Positions 30,224 through 35,789 of a stretch of 35,789 nucleotides of DNA are shown here, one piece after another (position 1 is the first letter of the stretch; every line of letters starts with the position of its first letter). The notes under the pieces were generated by a model. It was not told the DNA's origin, searched no databases, and saw only the letters and a program-made list of their open reading frames with translations. This DNA is from Lachnospiraceae bacterium (GTDB lineage: Bacteria > Bacteroidota > Bacteroidia > Bacteroidales > Muribaculaceae). The position numbers and the translations under genes were made by a program. The DNA lies in NCBI GenBank assembly GCA_023663655.1, contig JAMPGZ010000028.1, forward strand, positions 1-35,789, in the 5' to 3' direction.

Positions 30224-31675
30224 ATGAAAAAATTTACCAAAATTGTAGCAACCATTTCTGACAGAAGATGTGATGTAGGTTTTATACGCGACCTTTACGA
30301 CAACGGTCTCAACGTGGTGAGAATGAACTCAGCCCACCTGTCCTACGAAGGTTTCAAAAAGATTGTTAGCAACGTGCGTGCCGTATCCTCCTCCATCGGA
30401 ATCCTGATGGACACGAAAGGAGCCGAAATACGCACCACAACCAATGTCGACGATTCAACCATCATCTTCAACTCAGGCGACAAAGTTACTTTTGAAGGAA
30501 ATCCTCAGGGTGAAACATCCCACGACCGTATATGCCTGTCATATATCGACATCGCCGAACACGCGGTGCCGGGCGTGCATTTCCTGATCGACGACGGAGA
30601 GATTGATTTCATAATCGACAGCATAGAAGGCAAAACCATCCATGCAACCGCACTCAACGGCGGATCGCTCGGCTCGCGAAAGAGTGTCAACATCCCCGGC
30701 GTAAAGATACCTCTTCCCTCGCTCACCGAACGCGACAAGACCAACATCAACATCGCCATGGAGCTCGGCATCGACTTCATCGCCCACTCTTTCGTGCGCT
30801 CGGCTCGCGACGTGGAGGACATCCAGGAGATACTCGACGCCCACAACAGCCCCATCAAGATAATATCCAAGATTGAAAATCAGGAGGGTATCGACAACTT
30901 CGATGAGATCCTTGACGCTTCCTATGGTATAATGATCGCTCGTGGCGACCTCGGAATCGAGGTTCCCGCTGAACGCATCCCGGTCATCCAAAGCTCGCTC
31001 ATCAACAAGTGTGTGCTGCACCACAAGCCGGTGATCGTGGCAACACAGATGCTCCACTCAATGATCAACAATCCCCGCCCCACACGCGCCGAGGTCAGCG
31101 ACATCGCCAATGCGGTGAACCAGCACACCGACGCACTCATGCTGAGCGGCGAAACCGCCTACGGAAAATATCCCGTAGAGGCAATATCCACAATGACCAA
31201 GGTGGCTGCTGAAGTGGAGAAATCACTCGCCCACACTCGCATCATACCCACCGTGGAGCCGGAAGTCACCTCATTCCTCGCCCGTCAGGCTGTAGCTTCG
31301 TCCAACATCCTCGGCACAAAAGCCATCGTGACCGACAGCTACACCGGCCGCACCGCACGCTACATCTCCTCCTACCGAGGCAACGACCCCGTGCTCGCCA
31401 TCTGCTACCGCCCCCACGTGGTGCGACTGCTCGCCCTCTCCTATGGCGTGCTCCCCATCTACCAGGAGAAGATGGAGACCTCGCGCCGCTACATCAGCAC
31501 AGCCCTCACCTACCTGATGGAAGTGGGACGCCTCACCCGCCACGACCGCATAGCATATCTCGGCGGATCATTTGGCGAAGGACACGGCACCACTTTCCTC
31601 GAAATAAACACCGTGGGCGACATACTCGACAACTACCAGAGCTTCTGCCTGCCCAACCTTGAAGAGGCTAAATGA
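30224..31675 (+). CDS. pyk: Pyruvate kinase
   Basis: 483 residues from MKKFTKIVATISDRR at 30224; earlier in-frame starts overlap aroQ. It transfers phosphate from phosphoenolpyruvate to ADP. The N-terminus matches the Bacteroidetes type (ISDRRCDVGFIRDLYDNGLN, VVRMNSAH). A-domain substrate and metal residues are in ILMDTKGAEIRTT, the B domain runs from about 70 to 165 (DDGEIDF, SRKSVNIPG), ISKIENQEGI holds the catalytic Lys, and MIARGDLGIE the metal ligands. The common DTKGPE motif has Ala in place of Pro. The C-terminal domain is present. Stop and the next start overlap as ATGA. Confidence 0.94.
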   Translation: MKKFTKIVATISDRRCDVGFIRDLYDNGLNVVRMNSAHLSYEGFKKIVSNVRAVSSSIGILMDTKGAEIRTTTNVDDSTIIFNSGDKVTFEGNPQGETSHDRICLSYIDIAEHAVPGVHFLIDDGEIDFIIDSIEGKTIHATALNGGSLGSRKSVNIPGVKIPLPSLTERDKTNINIAMELGIDFIAHSFVRSARDVEDIQEILDAHNSPIKIISKIENQEGIDNFDEILDASYGIMIARGDLGIEVPAERIPVIQSSLINKCVLHHKPVIVATQMLHSMINNPRPTRAEVSDIANAVNQHTDALMLSGETAYGKYPVEAISTMTKVAAEVEKSLAHTRIIPTVEPEVTSFLARQAVASSNILGTKAIVTDSYTGRTARYISSYRGNDPVLAICYRPHVVRLLALSYGVLPIYQEKMETSRRYISTALTYLMEVGRLTRHDRIAYLGGSFGEGHGTTFLEINTVGDILDNYQSFCLPNLEEAK

Positions 31676-32310
31676 TCGACAACAGTCTTGAAGAATATAT
31701 AACGGCTCACATCGATGCCGAGCCGCCTCACCTGAAAAAGCTCAACCGCGACACCCATGTCTCATGCCTGTACGCCAATATGTGTTCAGGACATGAACAG
31801 GGGCGGCTGCTGAAAATGCTCGTGAGGATGATGAAGCCCTGCAACATTCTGGAGCTCGGAACCTTCACCGGCTACTCGGCGCAATGTCTCGCCGAAGGGA
31901 TGCCGGAAGGCGGAATGGTGCACACAATCGAGATCAACGACGAGATGGAGGAGTTCATCAGGCAGCATCTGGAGGAGTCACCCTACGGCGACAAGATCAC
32001 CCTCCATGTGGGCGACGCATCACAGGTGCTCCCCTCGCTCGATATCGAATGGGATCTCGTGTTCATCGATGCCAACAAGCGCCATTACCTCGACTACTAC
32101 AACATGGTTTTTCCCATGGTGCGTCAAGGAGGATTCATCATAGCCGACAATACCCTATGGTATGGCAAGGTAACTGACAGCAACGCACACGACGCCCAGA
32201 CCGAAGGCATACTCCGCTTCAACGACTTCATTCAGAACGACCCGCGTGTGGAAAATGTATTTATCCCGGTGCGCGACGGTCTATCCATAATCTATAAGAA
32301 ACAGGCATAA
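31672..32310 (+). CDS. SAM-dependent O-methyltransferase (family 3, catechol-OMT-like)
   Basis: 212 residues. ILELGTFTGYSAQCLAEGMP is the SAM-binding motif I, VHTIEIND motif II, LHVGDASQVLP and WDLVFIDANKRHYLDYY the metal-binding DxN block, and GGFIIADNTLWYGKV the conserved divalent-metal loop. The family methylates hydroxyl groups of small aromatic compounds or tRNA bases (TrmR-like); the bacterial homologue next to pyk has been little studied. Translationally coupled to pyk by ATGA. A 14-bp terminator follows after 19 nt. Confidence 0.9.
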   Translation: MIDNSLEEYITAHIDAEPPHLKKLNRDTHVSCLYANMCSGHEQGRLLKMLVRMMKPCNILELGTFTGYSAQCLAEGMPEGGMVHTIEINDEMEEFIRQHLEESPYGDKITLHVGDASQVLPSLDIEWDLVFIDANKRHYLDYYNMVFPMVRQGGFIIADNTLWYGKVTDSNAHDAQTEGILRFNDFIQNDPRVENVFIPVRDGLSIIYKKQA

Positions 32311-32329
32311 TAGCCGAAAATAAATGACT

Positions 32330-32372
32330 CGCACCCCTTCGTCGCAATAAACTGACGAAGGGGTGCGATGTC
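32330..32372 (+). terminator. Terminator of the aroQ-pyk-OMT operon
   Basis: CGCACCCCTTCGTC (32330-32343) pairs perfectly with GACGAAGGGGTGCG (32354-32367), a 14-bp stem with a 10-nt loop, followed by an AT-rich stretch (ATGTCATTTTATC) rather than a pure T run. Confidence 0.75.
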
Positions 32373-32451
32373 ATTTTATCATCAATTCGGTATTTTTTAT
32401 ACAATTTTCCAAAAACTCGATAAATTTCTGCAAAAATTTATCATCAAAAAC

Positions 32452-32482
32452 TTGCATATACAAAAACATTGTTATAATTTTG
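32452..32482 (+). promoter_or_regulatory. Promoter with no protein gene behind it
   Basis: TTG (32452-32454), 20 nt, then TAATTTTG (32475-32482): full matches to both Bacteroidetes promoter elements at standard spacing. It points right into about 80 nt without a start codon, then a terminator. Confidence 0.6.
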
Positions 32483-32488
32483 CCGCAT

Positions 32489-32602
32489 AACATTGAAAAT
32501 TGTTACTGCAATAACGACAAAAAAGGAAAAATCACATCCCTGTATACACTTTACAACATTGTAGAAATGCCCTGTCGGGAGACAAGGCATTTTTTATTTT
32601 TT
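32489..32602 (+). ncRNA. Candidate small RNA
   Basis: A complete promoter (32452-32482) and an intrinsic terminator (32565-32602) bracket about 110 nt on the plus strand. The first ATG after the likely start (32567) is inside the terminator stem, so a peptide is unlikely. Small internal pairings are visible, such as TACAA-CA-TTGTA at about 32551-32562. Its 3' end overlaps the stop codon region of the convergent oxidoreductase gene (stop at 32594-32596), so it might also act in cis. I do not recognise a known RNA family; conservation could not be tested. Confidence 0.5.
32565..32602 (+). terminator. Terminator of the candidate small RNA
   Basis: AAATGCC (32565-32571) pairs with GGCATTT (32586-32592) and TGTC (32573-32576) with GACA (32581-32584), with one C-A mismatch, around a GGGA (GNRA) tetraloop; then T5-A-T6. 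A strong plus-strand terminator. On the minus strand its U tract is short, so it may only partly serve the convergent oxidoreductase gene, whose stop codon is in the T run. Confidence 0.8.
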
Positions 32603-33169
32603 AGGCAGGAGCTTCAATACTTTCCTCAGGTCCTTTTCAGTGGGTGCCGGCGACTTCCGCGTCGCTCCTTTCTGATACGTTCCTATGATTTTCACCCCAC
32701 ACTGGCGGAAAATGGATTTCAGCGACTTGACCACGCCCGATGTCTGCCCGAACCAACGGTTGAACGGTGATGGCGTGGCAGAAGCCGTGACAATAATCGC
32801 CATCTTCCCCTTAAGCAGCGGCACAGGCAGCAACTTCCCCGCCTCAGTGTCGACCATGGCATACACCATCCTGTCAAACAGCACCTTCAACGACCCCGGC
32901 ATATTACCCCAATAGCATGGAGCACCAATAACAAAGAGATCATAACCGGAAAGTCTCGAGGCTATGCGGTGAGCGTCATCGCGCCCGAGGCAGCACTCCT
33001 TATCGGCACGACACTTCATGCACCCGACGCAGGGATGCACATCAAGACCGTCGACATATTCAACATCAACCGCCCATCCGCGCTCCATCATCTCCTCCGC
33101 CATACAATCGAGCATGGCTGAAATATTTCCATTGTGCCAGGGACTGGCATAAAACATCAGAACCTTCAT
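32594..33169 (-). CDS. Flavodoxin-fold NAD(P)H-dependent oxidoreductase
   Basis: 191 residues from MKVLMFYASPWHNGNIS at 33169; the frame extends to 33256 but the added part crosses the promoter. The flavodoxin-like FMN-binding pattern is clear: a first strand followed by SPWHNGN (phosphate loop), GAPCYWGNMPGSLKVLFDRM (the common YWGxxP block) and GKMAIIVTASATPSP. A cysteine cluster, CVGCMKCRADKECC, is typical of the multimeric flavodoxin/iron-sulphur flavoprotein group. It probably reduces quinones or other small electrophiles with FMN. Divergent from pepP. Confidence 0.88.
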   Translation of the reverse strand: MKVLMFYASPWHNGNISAMLDCMAEEMMERGWAVDVEYVDGLDVHPCVGCMKCRADKECCLGRDDAHRIASRLSGYDLFVIGAPCYWGNMPGSLKVLFDRMVYAMVDTEAGKLLPVPLLKGKMAIIVTASATPSPFNRWFGQTSGVVKSLKSIFRQCGVKIIGTYQKGATRKSPAPTEKDLRKVLKLLPKK

Positions 33170-33180
33170 AATTTTTCCGC

Positions 33181-33210
33181 CAAAATAAGCATTTTTTTTA
33201 CACGCCGCAA
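33181..33210 (-). promoter_or_regulatory. Promoter of the oxidoreductase gene
   Basis: The minus strand reads TTG (33208-33210), 19 nt, then TTATTTTG (33181-33188), one mismatch from TAnnTTTG. It is only 11 nt upstream of the ATG, so the mRNA would have a very short leader. Confidence 0.5.
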
Positions 33211-33233
33211 GACTATTTATAGAATAAAAGCCG

Positions 33234-33241
33234 TAAATTTG
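33234..33241 (+). promoter_or_regulatory. -7 box of the M24 aminopeptidase gene
   Basis: TAAATTTG, a full TAnnTTTG match, 26 nt upstream of the ATG at 33268. The -33 region is not recognisable. It is divergent from the oxidoreductase promoter about 24 bp away. Confidence 0.5.
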
Positions 33242-33267
33242 AAAATCATAAACCAACCTTAAAAATT

Positions 33268-34641
33268 ATGTTTTCACGCGAAACCTATATTTCCCGCCGC
33301 AACGAGCTAAAAAAGTGCGTAGGCAGCGGACTGATTCTGTTCATCGGCAACGATGAGACCGGCAGCAACTACGAGGACAACACCTATGATTTCCGTCAGG
33401 ATTCATCGTTCCTCTACTATTTCGGATTGCCTTACGCCGGATTGAACGCCATCATCGACATAGACAACGACAAGGAGATAATATTCGGCGACGAGTTGAC
33501 CATCGACTCAATCGTGTGGATGGGAAATCAACCCACGCTGCACGAAAAAGCGGCAATGCACGGCGTAGACACAACACTCCCAGCAAGCGAAATCAAAAAC
33601 TATCTTGAAAAAGCCGCAAAATCAGGACAGAAGATACACTACACTCCCACCTACCGTGCCGAGCACAAGCTGAAACTTCTCGACTGGCTGAACATCAAGC
33701 CGGGAGCCGAGCAGCCATCAGTAGATCTGATACGCGCCATAGTCGATATGCGCAACCACAAGACCGAGGAGGAGATCGAAGAGATAGAACGCGCCTGCAA
33801 CGTCACTGCCGATATGCACATCGCAGCCATGAAGGCACTGCGCCCCGGAATGCACGAATACGAGATCGTAGCCGTGATTGAATCGGTTGCCACGGCAAAC
33901 GGTTGCCGCCTGTCATTCCCCACAATCGCCACCACCCACGGACAGACACTCCACAACCATGCCCACCACCACCTCGTAAAGCCGGGCGATATGCTGCTCA
34001 TCGACGCAGGAGCAGAAACCCCGATGGGCTACGCCGGTGATATGTCATCGACCATTTGTGCTGACAAGACCTATACCCCACGTCAGAAACTCATCTATGA
34101 CCTTCAGGTGGCGATGCACAAGGCTTCGGTTGCCGCATTGAAACCCGGAGTGCCGTTCAAAGACGTGTATGAACTCTCGGCTGAAGTGATGTGCCGCGGA
34201 CTCAAGGACCTCGGCATCATGAAAGGGGATCCCGCCGAAGCGGTTGCCGCAGGTGCCCACGCCATGTTCTATCCCCATGGATTGGGACACATGATGGGGC
34301 TCGACGTGCATGACATGGAAAACCTCGGAGAAGTGTGGGTAGGATATGACGGACAGCCAAAAAGCACTCAATTCGGACGCAAGTCGCTGCGACTCGCCCG
34401 TCCGCTCGAACCGGGATTCGTGCACACCATCGAACCGGGCATATATTTCATCCCCGAACTCATCGATTATTGGGGCTCGGAAAAGCGTTTCGCCGACTTC
34501 ATCGACTATGCCGAACTGGAAAAATGGCGTGACTTCACCGGTGTACGCAACGAAGAAGATTACCTCATCACAACCGACGGAGCCCGCCGCCTCGGCAAAA
34601 AAATACCCCTCACCACCGACGAAGTGGAAGCAATCCGCTGA
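33268..34641 (+). CDS. pepP: Xaa-Pro aminopeptidase (M24B)
   Basis: 457 residues. It removes N-terminal residues that precede proline. An aminopeptidase-P N-terminal domain (1-130: SGLILFIGNDE, NTYDFRQDSSFLYYFGL) is followed by the pita-bread fold with all five metal ligands: D246 (LLIDAGAE), D258 (AGDMSSTI), H341 (PHGLGHMMGLDVHD), E389 (HTIEPGIYF) and E429 (GVRNEEDYLIT). No signal peptide, so cytoplasmic. A tract rich in His (TLHNHAHHH) lies near the substrate pocket, as in related enzymes. Single gene with its own promoter. Confidence 0.94.
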   Translation: MFSRETYISRRNELKKCVGSGLILFIGNDETGSNYEDNTYDFRQDSSFLYYFGLPYAGLNAIIDIDNDKEIIFGDELTIDSIVWMGNQPTLHEKAAMHGVDTTLPASEIKNYLEKAAKSGQKIHYTPTYRAEHKLKLLDWLNIKPGAEQPSVDLIRAIVDMRNHKTEEEIEEIERACNVTADMHIAAMKALRPGMHEYEIVAVIESVATANGCRLSFPTIATTHGQTLHNHAHHHLVKPGDMLLIDAGAETPMGYAGDMSSTICADKTYTPRQKLIYDLQVAMHKASVAALKPGVPFKDVYELSAEVMCRGLKDLGIMKGDPAEAVAAGAHAMFYPHGLGHMMGLDVHDMENLGEVWVGYDGQPKSTQFGRKSLRLARPLEPGFVHTIEPGIYFIPELIDYWGSEKRFADFIDYAELEKWRDFTGVRNEEDYLITTDGARRLGKKIPLTTDEVEAIR

Positions 34642-34655
34642 TCCTCATCCTATGC

Positions 34656-34678
34656 CGCCGCTATGCGTTTTAGCGGCG
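34656..34678 (+). terminator. First hairpin after pepP
   Basis: CGCCGCTA (34656-34663) pairs with TAGCGGCG (34671-34678), 8 bp with a 7-nt loop, 14 nt after the pepP stop. No T run follows; the stronger terminator is 45 bp further on. Confidence 0.45.
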
Positions 34679-34722
34679 ACACACGAAAACAATAACAAAA
34701 ACGACCAACGACACAAACAGGC

Positions 34723-34764
34723 AAAAAAAGAGGAAGCCCATGTAATGAGCTTCCTCCTTTTTTT
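34723..34764. terminator. Bidirectional terminator between pepP and the secreted protein gene
   Basis: GAGGAAGC (34730-34737) pairs with GCTTCCTC (34749-34756). An A7 run before the hairpin and a T7 run after it give U tracts on both strands, fitting the convergent genes on either side. Confidence 0.85.
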
Positions 34765-34793
34765 ATCAACTTAATATTAAATTGCCGCGTATA

Positions 34794-35600
34794 TTAGCGG
34801 TTGATGTACTTTTTGCCGTTTTTGATAACTACACCCTTGTAGTTCTCATCAACCTGAACACCCTGAAGATTGTACATAGGAGCGTTCTCATCTTCTGCTA
34901 CAATGATATCCTCAACGCCACCGGTAGCGCCAACAACTTCAATATAATAGATGTGGCAACCGTTAGTGTTATAGATCTGGATGTCGGTAGAAGCAGCATC
35001 AGCAGGCACTACCCATTCCTGTTCCTGATATTCCTTCGGAGTAGCGACAGCATTGCCATCTTTATCAAGCAATTTTGCACCGGAAGTGCCGGCACCTACG
35101 TAAAGCTCAACACCACGGGCATCAGTGAGTTTGTGAGATTCAACACCCATCTTGATTGTAGATCCTGCAGCAACATTGGGAATGATGAAGTAATTTTTCT
35201 TGCTTGCACCAAGCCAAAGATAAGAAGCTCCATGATAGGGACCGAATCCTGTGCCACCGGCTACTGGATAGTTCACGGCAATAGCAAGTGAACGGTTGTT
35301 AGTATTGGTGTACTTAAGGCCCTCAAGCTCCTTGATAACTACACCATTAGCTGTAAGATAACCGTCAGCATTCACATCAGCAGTAGCATCAATCTGCCAA
35401 AAACAGTTTTCCTTTGAAAGCTCAGTAGGCTCATACGGATCTGCATCAGCTTTTTCAACATCCGACCAATCACTGCCGGCTTTAAGGTTAGCGACTGTTT
35501 CAGCGCTCCAGTTGGTAAAGTCCCATTTCTGAGCATTTGCAGAAGTCATACCTGCGATTGCAAGCACTGTGAGTAAAGAGTAAATTTTTTTCATAAGCAT
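34794..35600 (-). CDS. Secreted protein of unknown function
   Basis: 268 residues with a clear signal peptide (MLMKKIYSLLTVLAIAGMTSANAQ); a start two codons later (35594) is equally good. The mature part is beta-rich, starting KWDFTNWSAETVANL, with NTNNRSLAIAVNYP and ASYLWLGASKKNYFIIPNVA in the middle, suggestive of a jelly-roll or carbohydrate-binding type fold, but I do not recognise a named domain. The C-terminus, APMYNLQGVQVDENYKGVVI followed by KNGKKYINR, matches the YNLQGxxV...GxxIxNGKK tail common on exported Bacteroidales proteins, similar to type IX sorting tails. Own promoter at 35655 and terminator at 34723. Confidence 0.85.
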   Translation of the reverse strand: MLMKKIYSLLTVLAIAGMTSANAQKWDFTNWSAETVANLKAGSDWSDVEKADADPYEPTELSKENCFWQIDATADVNADGYLTANGVVIKELEGLKYTNTNNRSLAIAVNYPVAGGTGFGPYHGASYLWLGASKKNYFIIPNVAAGSTIKMGVESHKLTDARGVELYVGAGTSGAKLLDKDGNAVATPKEYQEQEWVVPADAASTDIQIYNTNGCHIYYIEVVGATGGVEDIIVAEDENAPMYNLQGVQVDENYKGVVIKNGKKYINR

Positions 35601-35654
35601 GGTTTGCTTTAAAGTTAATAAATAAATTTATGGGATTATCATTTTAATCCACAG

Positions 35655-35685
35655 CAAATTTAAGACAATAAAACAAACCAGCCAA
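35655..35685 (-). promoter_or_regulatory. Promoter of the secreted protein gene
   Basis: The minus strand reads TTG (35683-35685), 20 nt, then TAAATTTG (35655-35662), a full -7 match, about 55 nt upstream of the ATG. A small inverted repeat (GGATTA 35633-35638, TAATCC 35645-35650) lies at the start of the leader and could be an operator or a 5' hairpin. Confidence 0.55.
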
Positions 35686-35693
35686 CACATACA

Positions 35694-35726
35694 CAAAAAA
35701 AATCGGACTCATAAGAGACCGATTTT
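35694..35726 (-). terminator. Terminator after tRNA-Gly
   Basis: AATCGG (35701-35706) pairs with CCGATT (35719-35724), extended past one A-A mismatch by CTC/GAG around an ATAA loop. The plus-strand A run at 35695-35702 gives a long U tract for the minus-strand tRNA transcript. Confidence 0.8.
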
Positions 35727-35735
35727 AAAAAATTG

Positions 35736-35789
35736 AGCGGAAGACGAGGCTCAAACTCGCGACCCTCAGCTTGGAAGGCTGATGCTCTA
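35736..35789 (-). tRNA. tRNA-Gly (anticodon UCC), 5' part beyond the window
   Basis: The minus strand ends with the acceptor 3' half CTTCCGC and discriminator T at 35736. The T arm is GCGAG/CTCGT with a TTTGAGC loop. The anticodon stem TCAGC/GCTGA encloses CTTCCAA, anticodon TCC. The D arm and 5' acceptor strand are cut off by the window end. CCA is not encoded. Confidence 0.88.

Noticed and set aside
32363-32770. Open frame of 135 codons over the small RNA region
   Set aside because: It crosses a strong terminator and the 3' end of the oxidoreductase gene on the other strand, with no domain or plausible start.
1-35789. CRISPR arrays, insertion sequences, prophage or invertible promoters
   Set aside because: No regularly spaced repeats, transposase, integrase, invertase or paired long inverted repeats were found on reading both strands.

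Overview
The window looks like chromosomal DNA of a gut-type Bacteroidales, most likely a Muribaculaceae-like organism. Grounds seen in the sequence are a SusC/SusD pair, fimbrillin-family lipoproteins, a DUF4450-type glycoside hydrolase, lipoproteins with acidic residues after the lipid cysteine, no strong Shine-Dalgarno sequences, and repeated matches to the Bacteroidetes promoter (TAnnTTTG -7 box with TTG/TTTG about 19-21 nt upstream). The family assignment is inference. I see no insertion sequence, prophage, CRISPR array or integrase; the window is bounded by tRNA-Arg(CCU) near the left end and a truncated tRNA-Gly(UCC) at the right end.

Layout. 1-230: start of an outgoing minus-strand gene, a terminator and tRNA-Arg. 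314-3418 (-): secreted DUF4450 six-hairpin glycosidase with its own promoter. 3547-9702 (-): a four-gene operon of a nucleotidyltransferase/PLP-aminotransferase fusion, an opine-dehydrogenase-like oxidoreductase, a secreted PL1 pectate lyase with Fn3-like modules, and a cytidylyltransferase/GHMP-kinase fusion. 9703-10305: 600 bp without a convincing gene, holding a 74-bp tandem repeat with a covarying hairpin and further compact hairpins. 10306-16191 (-): myo-inositol-phosphate synthase, preceded by a tightly packed pdxA / MobA-like nucleotidyltransferase / ATP-grasp / CDP-alcohol phosphatidyltransferase / HAD phosphatase run. 16369-19464 (+): three fimbrial-type lipoproteins. 19472-19903 (-): a small M15 peptidase. 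20103-21464 (+): a lone TrpB2-type tryptophan synthase beta chain. 21741-28515 (+): a small polysaccharide-utilisation locus (SusC, SusD, GH27 alpha-galactosidase). 28596-29669 (-): exported endonuclease/exonuclease/phosphatase-family protein. 29770-32310 (+): aroQ, pyruvate kinase, O-methyltransferase. About 32489-32602 (+): a candidate small RNA. 32594-33169 (-): flavodoxin-fold NAD(P)H oxidoreductase. 33268-34641 (+): M24 Xaa-Pro aminopeptidase. 34794-35600 (-): secreted protein of unknown function.

How the genes may work together. The most interesting region is 3.5-16.2 kb. Within 12 kb it carries myo-inositol-phosphate synthase, three different nucleotidyltransferase domains (TagD-like, LicC/PntC-like, MobA-like), a CDP-alcohol phosphatidyltransferase, an ATP-grasp enzyme, a GHMP kinase, a PLP aminotransferase, an opine-dehydrogenase-like enzyme and a HAD phosphatase. 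This is what one would expect of synthesis of a CTP-activated, inositol-containing and perhaps amine-bearing head group for a lipid or surface glycan. It resembles the inositol-lipid locus known from Bacteroides thetaiotaomicron, but with an ATP-grasp enzyme and a second, fusion-rich operon. The chemistry is inferred from families only.

Positions were counted by eye and may be off by one or two bases for short sites. Start codons are my choices, with reasons given in each entry.
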